Program-made: the position numbers and the translations under genes
Assembly: GCA_910575615.1 (NCBI GenBank)
Contig: CAJTEX010000001.1
Span: 62,001-126,000, forward strand
Origin: Bacteroidales bacterium
GTDB taxonomy: Bacteria; Bacteroidota; Bacteroidia; Bacteroidales; Muribaculaceae
Length of the DNA: 64,000 nt
Reading direction: 5' to 3'
Notes under the pieces: generated by a model
The model's input: only the letters and a program-made list of their open reading frames with translations
Told to the model about the DNA's origin: nothing
The model's database searches: none
Shown here: piece after piece, positions 7,444 through 14,479 of the stretch
How positions within the stretch are numbered: position 1 is the stretch's first letter
Layout of the letters: each line of letters opens with the position of its first letter

Positions 7444-7863
7444 TTACCAGTCGTAACGTCCGGGCTTCATCGAGCCGAAGCGGACGGGGTTGTGGGTGTC
7501 GCCGTCGGAGCCGTCGGGGGACTGATAGAGCGGTAGGTCCGGGGAAGCCTTGCCGGCCTGAATGTCACGCAGCCACTTTATAGAGTCGTTGTAAAGACAT
7601 TCTCGGCGTTCGTGTCCCATATTCTGGGGCAGGCGGTGGACCATAAGCCAGAGGGAGATATTCACGGCGCACTGCACCAACATTGAATTACGGTCAGGGC
7701 CGACAGCGGCAAAAGCGCGATCTGTGTCGTAGCGGTGGCGGAGGTATGAGGCAATCTGCTCCATAGCTGCGGCTTCGGCCGTCAGGCGTATGTCGTCGTT
7801 CTGGGTTATCAGCTTGAACTCGTAGTCGTCGCACACGCTGCGGTAGTCGTCGAGGGTCAGCAT
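7444..7863 (-). CDS. Mu gp36-like protein (DUF1320)
   Basis: A 139-residue protein with the DUF1320 layout: MLTLDDYRSVCDDYEF at the start, an alpha-helical core AAAMEQIASYLRHRYD, the region MLVQCAVNISLWLMVHRLPQ, and the C-terminal PLYQSPDGSDGDTHNPVRFGS segment. DUF1320/gp36 proteins are head-tail connector components in Mu-like phages. Its start overlaps the stop of the 85-residue gene upstream. Placement right after terminase fits the family. Confidence 0.8.
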   Translation of the reverse strand: MLTLDDYRSVCDDYEFKLITQNDDIRLTAEAAAMEQIASYLRHRYDTDRAFAAVGPDRNSMLVQCAVNISLWLMVHRLPQNMGHERRECLYNDSIKWLRDIQAGKASPDLPLYQSPDGSDGDTHNPVRFGSMKPGRYDW

Positions 7864-8114
7864 TGGGCTGTGGTGTTGCGTGGTGAGACCTCAAAAATGG
7901 CAATTTCGCGGGCTTTTTCGGCGGTGAGTCCGGGGAACTTTTTCTGCCGGATCAGTTTTTTCACGCCCTGCATTGAGACGCAAACCGGGCGCCCCTGCCA
8001 GACGAGCACAAGGAATTTTTTACGGTACAGGTCGGCCGAGTGGCGAGCCTGGCGGATAGCACGCTTTTTGCGCCAGTCAAACAGGATGGCGCGGAAAAAA
8101 TCAGATATTACCAT
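7857..8114 (-). CDS. Small basic phage protein (85 aa) after terminase
   Basis: An 85-residue basic protein that overlaps the terminase 3' end by seven bases and the gp36-like start by seven bases, so it is coupled to both. The N-terminus is rich in Arg/Lys (FDWRKKRAIRQARHSADLYRKK) and is followed by LVLVWQGRPVCVSMQGVKKLIRQKKF. No catalytic motif is seen. Small genes at this position are frequent in Bacteroidales Mu-like prophages; a connector or packaging role is guesswork. Confidence 0.6.
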   Translation of the reverse strand: MVISDFFRAILFDWRKKRAIRQARHSADLYRKKFLVLVWQGRPVCVSMQGVKKLIRQKKFPGLTAEKAREIAIFEVSPRNTTAQC

Positions 8115-9697
8115 GATACGTTTTTAGCGTTAGGGCGCAAGCCTATTGAAGTGTTGTTGACAATATTTTTCTGGCGGGTGTCACGCTGGAGAATCCAGAT
8201 GGCGCCCTCGTCGGCGTCGGGCCCGTCGTCGTGCCCGCGCATACCCTTTTCAAAAGCGAGGGTCTGGTCGATGCCGGCGAGCATGTCGGGGTCGTCCTTC
8301 TGTGCTTCGTCATAGCAGACAAAACCGCGCTCCCAGAGAGGGGAAACGGCTTCGACGCGCTGGAACTTGTCGGGCTTTTTCCGCTTGTCGCCGGTGATGG
8401 GGAGCTGGTAGCCGCGCAGTTCTCCCTCGCGGCGGAACTCGTCGAGGATGGTGTCCTGCATGAAATTGGCTTCCATGTACCAGCGCACGGCAATGCCCCG
8501 GGCGCGGGCCCATTCGTAGAGGTCATAACACCAGCGGACCATTTCGGCAACGGAACACTGACGGACAAAAGCGCGGAGGCACCAGAGGGAAGTCCCGGCC
8601 TTTCCCCAGAGCTTTGCGGCCTTGAAGTCGTTTTTAGTAGAGCCTTTGAAGCTGGGGTCGATATACAGGACAAATTCGGAGAACTTAGACCAAGCCGGGC
8701 GCTTGGCCCAGCGGATCCACTCATTACGGAACACAGCACCCTCGATAATTGGGTTGTTCATGTATTCTTTTTGAAAAGCGCGATAACCGGCGACATCGGC
8801 AATTGCCTGCACTTCGTCCGGAGTCCATTTGGCGCGCCAGGATATTTCGCCGTCGCGGTCGTAGATGTTCACGCGGGTAACGTGTACGCTCTTAATGTCG
8901 CACCACTTAGCCAGCACTGAATTTTTGGCAATCATGTTGCCTACCATAAAGAACCTGCCACGGCCACCGTCGAGAGTGCCGAAAAGAGCGGAGCGCACCC
9001 AGTCAAACAATTTAGAGACACGGGCGGGGCTTTCCACCAGCTCGTCGTCGTCGAGGTCGTCAATGACGATGTAATCCGGTCGGTGTGAGCGGTAGCGCAG
9101 ACCACGAGGGGACTGACCGCGACCACGGGCAAAAAATGCGACTTCCGAGCGTGTGACAAACTCGCCATCTTCCCAGGATCCGGCGTTGTGCTGTTCGCCG
9201 AAATCGGCGATATAACGCTGGTTGTACTGTAATTCAGCCTGAATGTCGCTGAGCAAAGTTTTGGCGTTGTCCTCAGATTTGCCGACTACCACCATGACAT
9301 TTATTTCGCGCCCCTTTGTTTTGGCTGCGCCGAAAATTTCGGAGCCGGCAATATCCCAGGCCATAAGCCACATGGGTATAAATACGTCCATGTTGGTAGA
9401 TTTGGCGGCCCCACGGTGCCAAACAAAACCGGCCTTGAGGTTCCGGTTTTGTCTGATTTTGTTGGCCGCATCGATATGGAACGGCGCGCAGGGTGTCGAC
9501 TGCCCCGTTTTTGGGTTCTCAGTCCAGTGCGGGAAATAGAACTCCACGAAATCGGCATAATTCAGCAGCAGCCGGCGCATACGTGCAAGGCGCTGCCCAG
9601 CTGTCTCGTCGATGTTTACGGCAGAAGCCGCCTGCACCATTTCGCAGTGTTGTTTCCACCTTTCCCGTGCTTTTAATATCTCCGCTTTCGTTGTCAT
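8108..9697 (-). CDS. Phage terminase large subunit
   Basis: A 529-residue DNA-packaging motor. The ATPase half shows the Walker A-like GFVWHRGAAKST (about residues 90-101) and the Walker B YIVIDDLDDDE; the nuclease half begins with the acidic strand VLYIDPSFKGS, typical of the RNase H-like fold of terminases, and continues with GPDADEGAIWIL near the end. The enzyme translocates DNA into proheads through the portal and cuts it. Mu packages headful with host DNA from its own pac site. It lies three bases after the small subunit stop, giving a tight packaging operon. Confidence 0.93.
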   Translation of the reverse strand: MTTKAEILKARERWKQHCEMVQAASAVNIDETAGQRLARMRRLLLNYADFVEFYFPHWTENPKTGQSTPCAPFHIDAANKIRQNRNLKAGFVWHRGAAKSTNMDVFIPMWLMAWDIAGSEIFGAAKTKGREINVMVVVGKSEDNAKTLLSDIQAELQYNQRYIADFGEQHNAGSWEDGEFVTRSEVAFFARGRGQSPRGLRYRSHRPDYIVIDDLDDDELVESPARVSKLFDWVRSALFGTLDGGRGRFFMVGNMIAKNSVLAKWCDIKSVHVTRVNIYDRDGEISWRAKWTPDEVQAIADVAGYRAFQKEYMNNPIIEGAVFRNEWIRWAKRPAWSKFSEFVLYIDPSFKGSTKNDFKAAKLWGKAGTSLWCLRAFVRQCSVAEMVRWCYDLYEWARARGIAVRWYMEANFMQDTILDEFRREGELRGYQLPITGDKRKKPDKFQRVEAVSPLWERGFVCYDEAQKDDPDMLAGIDQTLAFEKGMRGHDDGPDADEGAIWILQRDTRQKNIVNNTSIGLRPNAKNVSW

Positions 9698-9700
9698 GCT

Positions 9701-10171
9701 TTAAAAACTTTCTTTGAGCTTCTCTGAAATGAAAAGGTCGTGATAATGGTTGATTGTCTTGAGCAGTTCCGGCGTGACATTGGGGTCAAAACTCATACGA
9801 TGGCGCAACCATCTGCTGAATGCCAGGAACACCTCTATCACGTCAACCACAGAAGCCTTTTTGTCGAGCTTTTCAACTGTGGCGGCGAACTTGACAAGTT
9901 TGTCGGCGCTGGCGGCTGTCTTCTCCGGCGAGGGGTTGTCCGCCAGGTCCTCCAAAAGCACATCGATACTTTTAAGAATCTTGTTCACAAGTTCCTGGCG
10001 CGTGATGTTCACGGCGGCTCGGGACTGTTCCCAGTTGCCTTCGCTTACCCATTTCGTTATTGTCTGGGCCGAGACACCGACCTTTTCGGCGATGGACTTC
10101 TGAGGCTCCCCCTGCATGTACAGGAGCCGCGCGTGCTCGCGCTGCTGCTCACGTTCCTTTTTAGTGGCCAT
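9701..10171 (-). CDS. Terminase small subunit-like protein (DUF1804-type, HTH)
   Basis: A 156-residue protein with an N-terminal helix-turn-helix (QKSIAEKVGVSAQTITKWVSEGNW, residues about 19-42), a helical middle and a C-terminal stretch FDPNVTPELLKTINHYHDLFISEKL. The layout fits small terminase subunits, which recognise the packaging site and dock the large subunit. It is the first gene of the leftward late block and starts only 4 bases ahead of the large subunit. A dyad at 10212-10235 lies about 40 bases upstream of its start. Confidence 0.8.
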   Translation of the reverse strand: MATKKEREQQREHARLLYMQGEPQKSIAEKVGVSAQTITKWVSEGNWEQSRAAVNITRQELVNKILKSIDVLLEDLADNPSPEKTAASADKLVKFAATVEKLDKKASVVDVIEVFLAFSRWLRHRMSFDPNVTPELLKTINHYHDLFISEKLKESF

Positions 10172-10211
10172 TTATGATTACAAAAAATATGGGATTGGGC
10201 GCGACCACCAT

Positions 10212-10235
10212 CCTTGCATGGCAAAACGTGCAAGG
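10212..10235. promoter_or_regulatory. CCTTGCA/TGCAAGG dyad, candidate late operator
   Basis: Perfect 7-bp arms (CCTTGCA at 10212-10218, TGCAAGG at 10229-10235) are separated by 10 bases, a spacing suited to a dimeric activator such as Mor/C. The site lies 41 bases upstream of the terminase small subunit start, at the point from which both late blocks diverge. Function is inferred from position. Confidence 0.4.
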
Positions 10236-10291
10236 CACGATGAGGCGCGGTTAATTACAGTGCAAAATTGGGGCAAAAACAGGTCAGGATA

Positions 10292-10322
10292 AAAAAGAGT
10301 GTAAATCTTTTACACTCTTTTT
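10292..10322. terminator. AT-rich perfect hairpin upstream of tRNA
   Basis: AAAAAGAGTGTAAA (10292-10305), loop TCT, and the exact complement (10309-10322) form a 14-bp stem with A- and T-runs on both sides. It would serve as a terminator in either direction, isolating the leftward late promoter from the tRNA. Confidence 0.45.
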
Positions 10323-10377
10323 GCCCGGGGCGCGAACAATCCGCAATTTTGCAGCACTGAACGACTTGCAGAGACAT

Positions 10378-10450
10378 TGCGGAGTGGAGCAGCTGGTAGC
10401 TCGCCGGGCTCATTCCCCGGAGGTCGCAGGTTCGAGCCCTGCCTCCGCCA
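10378..10450 (+). tRNA. Initiator-type tRNA-Met (anticodon CAT), phage-borne
   Basis: A full 73-base cloverleaf can be drawn: acceptor (pairs 2-7 matched, position 1 T opposite C72, unpaired), D stem GAGC/GCTC with A11-T24, anticodon stem CCGGG/CCCGG, loop CTCATTC with anticodon CAT, variable loop AGGTC, T stem GCAGG/CCTGC with loop TTCGAGC, and A73. No CCA is encoded. The unpaired 1-72 end, A11-T24 and three consecutive G-C pairs under the anticodon are the marks of initiator tRNA. Bases T37 and C38 are unusual, where A37 and A38 are the norm. It sits between the divergent late blocks of the prophage. A degenerate copy remains possible. Confidence 0.8.
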
Positions 10451-10487
10451 CAACAATATATTCTCAGTAAATAGAGCTTGAACAACC

Positions 10488-10563
10488 GCCCGGGACGCGG
10501 AGGACACTTTTATCCATTCCCAATCCGCCGTCCTTTTCCAGTCCACGCGTCCCGGGCTTTTTT
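10488..10563 (+). terminator. Long-arm hairpin with T-run downstream of tRNA
   Basis: GCCCGGGACGCG (10488-10499) is complementary to CGCGTCCCGGGC (10546-10557), followed by six T's. The loop is about 46 bases. A related block GCCCGGGGCGCG stands at 10323-10334 on the other side of the tRNA, so the tRNA is bracketed by these GC-rich repeats. It would end the tRNA transcript before the protease gene at 10583. Confidence 0.55.
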
Positions 10564-10582
10564 GAAATCATAACGACCAACG

Positions 10583-11590
10583 ATGAAAGACGTGATAATA
10601 TCAACGGAAGCAGTCAACAGCTACGGCACGCGGGTCTTGACTTCGGGCATAGACCTGGAGCAGTACAAGCGCAACCCCGTATTGCTGTGGATGCACCGCA
10701 GGGCCTGGGACGGGCAGTCAATGCCGATTGGCAAAATTGACAATCTAAGGGTTGAGGGGGGCAAGCTGATAGGCACGCCGGTATTCGACCAGAACGATGA
10801 ATTTGCCCGGAAGATTGAGAGCAAATGGGAAAGCGGATTTCTACGCATGGCTTCGCCTGCTCTGGAACCTACGGAAGTGGACCCCGATCCGGCACTGGCA
10901 TTAGCCGGACAGACACGCGCGACAGTGACGCGCAGCAAGCTGGTAGAAGTCAGCATTGTGGACGTTGGCGGCAATGATGAAGCCCTGCAACTATGCGGGG
11001 CTGATGGCAAATTGCTGAAACTTGCCGCAGGAGAGGACGCGCCTACGCTTCCGCTTTTAAAACTGAGCAATCCCGAATCCAAGCCGGAGAACGAACCCGG
11101 CGAGGGGGAGGAAACCAATAACAATCAAGATCAAAAAACAGCGATGAACAAAGAACAGTTAACGCTCCTGGGGCTTCCCGACGGAGCGAGCGACGAACAG
11201 GCAACCGCCGCGCTCCAGCTGATGAAAACGAGGGCCGACAGGGTCGAGTCGTTGCAGCTGGCGGCAGTGACCCGGTGTGTGGGCCAGGCAATCGCCGAGA
11301 GGAAAATTTTGGCGGCGCAGCGCGACCACTATATCCAGCTCGGCAAGGCCGCAGGCGCGGATATGCTTGCGGACACATTCAGGACAATGCCTGTCCAGAC
11401 AAAACCGACCGAAGTACTGAGACTGAGCAAAGAAAGTGCGCCCGGCTCCGGCGAAGCGCCCAAGGGCTACGCGAAGCTCAGCGAAGTGCCCATGGAGGAA
11501 TTGCTTGCGCTCCGCAAAGAGCAGCCGGCAGAATACATGCGGCTCTACAAGGCCGAATATGGCTGCGATTGCCCTCCCCTGAGCGAATGA
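10583..11590 (+). CDS. Prohead protease/scaffold protein (Mu gpI/Z-like)
   Basis: A 335-residue protein. The N-terminal half (about 1-160) has the look of a phage prohead protease: ISTEAVNSYGTRVLTSGIDL, then NPVLLWMHRR with the candidate catalytic His, and LVEVSIVDVGGNDEA with the S-x-V/D motif. A linker of Pro/Glu/Asn (160-187) leads to a helical C-terminal half that begins with an internal ATG at 11144 (MNKEQLTLLGLPDGAS) and resembles a scaffold. In Mu, gene Z starts in frame inside gene I to supply scaffold in excess, and the same arrangement is plausible here. The capsid gene follows 28 bases later. Confidence 0.75.
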   Translation: MKDVIISTEAVNSYGTRVLTSGIDLEQYKRNPVLLWMHRRAWDGQSMPIGKIDNLRVEGGKLIGTPVFDQNDEFARKIESKWESGFLRMASPALEPTEVDPDPALALAGQTRATVTRSKLVEVSIVDVGGNDEALQLCGADGKLLKLAAGEDAPTLPLLKLSNPESKPENEPGEGEETNNNQDQKTAMNKEQLTLLGLPDGASDEQATAALQLMKTRADRVESLQLAAVTRCVGQAIAERKILAAQRDHYIQLGKAAGADMLADTFRTMPVQTKPTEVLRLSKESAPGSGEAPKGYAKLSEVPMEELLALRKEQPAEYMRLYKAEYGCDCPPLSE

Positions 11591-11618
11591 CCTGAAATCG
11601 ACACAAACAACGACAACA

Positions 11619-12710
11619 TTGATGAAACCAAAAAACAACATTTTCAAAAAAGTGCTCGGCCTTGTCAGCTGCATGGTGATGGCCGTGGCGTTCAACGCGG
11701 CCGCTGGAGCGACGGTCGCTGTGGCAATCGGTTGCGCGCCCGGCGCCGGAGCCATTGCCGGCAATGTGCTGGCACTCGCCCTCCAGGGAGCGGCGCCGGC
11801 CGGAGCATTGCGCGCCGGAGTGCTCAAAGAGATATGGACCGGCGAACAGATCAAACAGTTCCGCACCGCGCTGGAGTCGTGGGGCTGGCTTGCGCGCATA
11901 CGCGATTACAGCCGGTATGTCAACAATGATGTGATCCACTTCGTGGCAATCGGCGGCGACCCCAAGGTGCTGATCAACAACACCACCTATCCTATACCCA
12001 TTGTGGCGCTGGAGGATGCCGACAAGCCTGTGGCTCTGGACAAATTCAGCACGGAGGCGACACCGGTGACAGACGACGAGCTGCACGCAATCAGTTACGA
12101 CAAGATGGCGAGTGTTCAGGAGCGTCACCGTGAAGCACTTGTGGAGGCATTCGGAGCGCGTGCAATCCACTCAATCGCGCCGGGCGAGAACGTGGCAGGC
12201 GCGCCGGTTCTGAGCACAAGCGGTGCGAGCTACAATGGGCGCAAGCGTATGACCCCCGATGACCTGCTGGCACTGAAAACGGCCTTTGACAAGATGAAGA
12301 TCCCCAAGGCGAACCGTGTGCTGGTGCTCTGCTGCGACCACGTCAATGACCTGCTGGCTACCGAGCAGCGCTTCAAAGACCACTACAACATCAACCAGAC
12401 CGAGGGGAAGATATGCCGCCTTTACGGCTTCGACATATACGAATATGACGGCACCCCCTACTACAACCCCACCACCGGCAAAAAACTGGCCTGGGGCGCA
12501 GTGGCAGCGGCTACAGACATGCAAAGCTCCGTGGCGTTCTACGCAGGTCGCATGATGAAAGCGCAGGGCTCAACCAAATTCTATCACAGCAAGGCCGAGA
12601 ACGACCCCCAGAACCACCGCAGCCTCGTGAACTTCGAGCAATACGGCATTTGCCTGCCTCTGAGTGAGACCAACTGCCGCGCGGCGATAATCAGCGGGAC
12701 GGCCGCCTAA
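11619..12710 (+). CDS. Major capsid protein (Mu gpT-like)
   Basis: A 363-residue protein directly after the protease/scaffold gene, the standard position of the major head subunit. The N-terminus is hydrophobic and small-residue rich (about residues 12-65), then VLKEIWTGEQIKQFRTALESWGWL, DVIHFVAIGGDPKVLINNTTYP, a long E-loop/A-domain region with RVLVLCCDHVNDLLATEQRF, and GSTKFYHSKAENDPQNHRSLVNFEQYGI near the end. The conserved pairing with the upstream gene supports the call. The first 60 residues may be removed or shaped during maturation by the protease; that is inference. Confidence 0.8.
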   Translation: MMKPKNNIFKKVLGLVSCMVMAVAFNAAAGATVAVAIGCAPGAGAIAGNVLALALQGAAPAGALRAGVLKEIWTGEQIKQFRTALESWGWLARIRDYSRYVNNDVIHFVAIGGDPKVLINNTTYPIPIVALEDADKPVALDKFSTEATPVTDDELHAISYDKMASVQERHREALVEAFGARAIHSIAPGENVAGAPVLSTSGASYNGRKRMTPDDLLALKTAFDKMKIPKANRVLVLCCDHVNDLLATEQRFKDHYNINQTEGKICRLYGFDIYEYDGTPYYNPTTGKKLAWGAVAAATDMQSSVAFYAGRMMKAQGSTKFYHSKAENDPQNHRSLVNFEQYGICLPLSETNCRAAIISGTAA

Positions 12711-12722
12711 CAGACAGAGAGA

Positions 12723-13352
12723 ATGACAACACTTAAACGAGGCAGCCGCGGGGCGGAAGTGAAGACCCTGCAAAGCAAACTGAACCTGATGGCGGACGGC
12801 ATATTCGGGCCGTTGACCGAGGAAGCTGTCAAAGAGTTCCAGACGTCGAAAGGACTGAAAGCCGACGGCATAGTGGGCGCACAGACCTGGGCGGCTCTTG
12901 GCGTTGCCCGGAACACACGCAAGATTGATGAAATCATATTGCACTGCACGGCCACGCCGGAGGGAGAGGAATTTTCCAACGCCCAGATCAAGGCCAGCCA
13001 CCTTGCGCGGGGATTTTCGGACATAGGCTATCACTATGTTATCGGGCTTAACGGTGAAGTGCGCCCCGGCCGAGCGGAAGCGATAGCCGGCGCACATTGC
13101 ACGGGGCATAACACCCGGTCAATCGGGGTCTGCTATGTGGGCGGCTGTCCGGTACGCACAACACCCGACTGGAACAAAAAAAGCAAGGACACGCGCACAC
13201 CAGCCCAGGGGGCCGCGCTTGTGAAGTTGGTAAAAGAGCTTTGCGGGCGTTATCCTGGGGCGACAGTGCACGGACATAACGAATTTGCCAACAAGGCGTG
13301 TCCGAGTTTCAACGTGAAGACATGGCTCACGCAGGTGGGCATCAAACAGTAA
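12723..13352 (+). CDS. Endolysin: peptidoglycan-binding plus N-acetylmuramoyl-L-alanine amidase
   Basis: A 209-residue lysis enzyme. Residues 1-60 are a peptidoglycan-binding domain 1 (LKRGSRGAEVKTLQSKLN, DGIFGPLTEEAVKEFQ, DGIVGAQTWAAL). From residue 68 an amidase-2 fold follows, with the zinc ligands expected at IILHCTAT (His), GYHYVIGLNGEV, and GHNEFANKACPSF (His near the end and a Cys where many family members have Asp or Cys). It cleaves the stem peptide from glycan. No signal peptide is seen, so it would need the holin or spanin genes that follow. Confidence 0.9.
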   Translation: MTTLKRGSRGAEVKTLQSKLNLMADGIFGPLTEEAVKEFQTSKGLKADGIVGAQTWAALGVARNTRKIDEIILHCTATPEGEEFSNAQIKASHLARGFSDIGYHYVIGLNGEVRPGRAEAIAGAHCTGHNTRSIGVCYVGGCPVRTTPDWNKKSKDTRTPAQGAALVKLVKELCGRYPGATVHGHNEFANKACPSFNVKTWLTQVGIKQ

Positions 13353-13360
13353 CAACATGA

Positions 13361-13846
13361 ATGAGCGGCGAAATAATCACAATCATAATATCGGCGCTTT
13401 CAGCGGCGATAGCGGCCCCAATCGGGGCGTGGGTAGGCCGTAAGCTGGAGCGCGACAAATACAGGATAGAACTTGACCGGCTGCGGGCCGAGATGAAAGA
13501 CAAGCTCGCGGAGGTCAAGAGCCACGAACTGGAAAACGTGCGCAAGGCTGCGGACATACTCATGGAGAGTATTGTTCCGCCGCTCAAAGCCGAAATAACG
13601 AATTTACGCAACGATGTCAATAGGCTCAACAATGCGCTGGAGCGCATTTGGGGTTGTCGTCATATTGACCATTGCCCTGTCAAATACGAGCTGCTGCTCG
13701 CACCGCAAGGCCGTGAGCGAGAGCCGGACGGAGGCGGCAGAGCATGTGGCGACGACAGCCCGGACCGAGAGCCGGGAAGAACAGCAGCACGCGGCGACCC
13801 TGAACACGGAGACAGAGAGCCGGGGGGAGACGGTGACGGAGGTTGA
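13361..13846 (+). CDS. Holin-like or coiled-coil membrane lysis protein
   Basis: A 161-residue protein nine bases after the endolysin. An N-terminal membrane segment (IITIIISALSAAIAAPIGAWVG, about residues 5-26) is followed by a long charged helix (RKLERDKYRIELDRLRAEMKD onward to about 95) and a Cys pair in WGCRHIDHCPV. The last 45 residues are Arg/Asp/Gly rich and overlap the next lysis gene in another frame for more than 200 bases. The layout suits a holin or an i-spanin-like partner. Both frames of the overlap look coding. Confidence 0.6.
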   Translation: MSGEIITIIISALSAAIAAPIGAWVGRKLERDKYRIELDRLRAEMKDKLAEVKSHELENVRKAADILMESIVPPLKAEITNLRNDVNRLNNALERIWGCRHIDHCPVKYELLLAPQGREREPDGGGRACGDDSPDREPGRTAARGDPEHGDREPGGDGDGG

Positions 13847-14162
13847 AATCTACGACACCACGCAGCCCGCGGACCCGACGACCGGGAAGCCTCCGGTCAA
13901 GGCGCGAATCCGGCAGACGCATGGCGAGGAAAGCCGGAACCGGGCGCAACTGGAGGAAACGGCCAGCGGCACGGCCGAAGCCACGGAGGAAGCAGCGCAG
14001 ACCTTTGACGGGGGCACGCTTGACGAGGTGACTGTAACGGCCACGAGAGCGCCGAGCCTGTGGGAGCGCCTGAAACAGGGCGCGGCATGGGCGGCGGCAA
14101 TAATGATCCTGGCAGCAGCCGGGTGGATATTTTTCAAAATCAGAAAACGCAAAAAGACATGA
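13632..14162 (+). CDS. Probable unimolecular spanin (lipoprotein with C-terminal membrane segment)
   Basis: The start is set at ATG 13632, where a signal sequence opens (FGVVVILTIALSNTSCC, cysteines at 21 and 22 as lipobox candidates); an upstream ATG at 13614 is possible. The 176-residue product then has a periplasmic Glu/Thr/Arg-rich region and a C-terminal membrane span (AAWAAAIMILAAAGWIFFKI, about 146-168) with a basic tail. An outer-membrane lipid anchor plus inner-membrane C-terminal anchor is the definition of a u-spanin, which fuses the membranes at the last step of lysis. The gene lies partly inside the preceding lysis gene, as spanin genes often do. The lipobox is imperfect. Confidence 0.65.
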   Translation: MRWSAFGVVVILTIALSNTSCCSHRKAVSESRTEAAEHVATTARTESREEQQHAATLNTETESRGETVTEVEIYDTTQPADPTTGKPPVKARIRQTHGEESRNRAQLEETASGTAEATEEAAQTFDGGTLDEVTVTATRAPSLWERLKQGAAWAAAIMILAAAGWIFFKIRKRKKT

Positions 14163-14479
14163 GCAACGAAACCAAAGAAATAGTGCAAGTCCCCACCGAA
14201 GCGGAATTAACTGCGTCGGGGCCTGTTGCGCAGAGCCCGGAGGAAGCAGACAAAATGCTTGCCGAGGACAAGGCTAAAAGCAAAAAGTCCAAAGCCGAGC
14301 GCGCCAAGGGGAAGGAAGCCACGGGAGCGCTCCGCGCAATCGGTCTGGCCGCCTGTCAGCGCCACGGGCTTAAATGCGTGTGGGTGACAGACGACGGTCA
14401 GTGCTTCGACCAGGAGAGCAACGCCCGGGCGCACGGCAAGAATCTGGGTAACTCTGAACCCTTAAAAGTTGATGCCTGA
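14159..14479 (+). CDS. Small phage protein of unknown role (106 aa), before sheath gene
   Basis: The ATG at 14159 overlaps the spanin stop (ATGA), and its own stop overlaps the next start, so it is coupled on both sides. The product has a charged Lys/Glu/Ala-rich helical half (about 30-60) and a conserved-looking C-terminal part, ACQRHGLKCVWVTDDGQCFD. No family is recognised. Position suggests a virion or tail-assembly accessory protein. Confidence 0.55.
   Translation: MSNETKEIVQVPTEAELTASGPVAQSPEEADKMLAEDKAKSKKSKAERAKGKEATGALRAIGLAACQRHGLKCVWVTDDGQCFDQESNARAHGKNLGNSEPLKVDA

Noticed and set aside
10255..10546. Leftward open frames of 76-78 codons over the tRNA
   Set aside because: They are the complement of the tRNA; the phrase ARTCDLRGMSPASYQLLHS is a known artefact of reading across tRNA-Met type genes.
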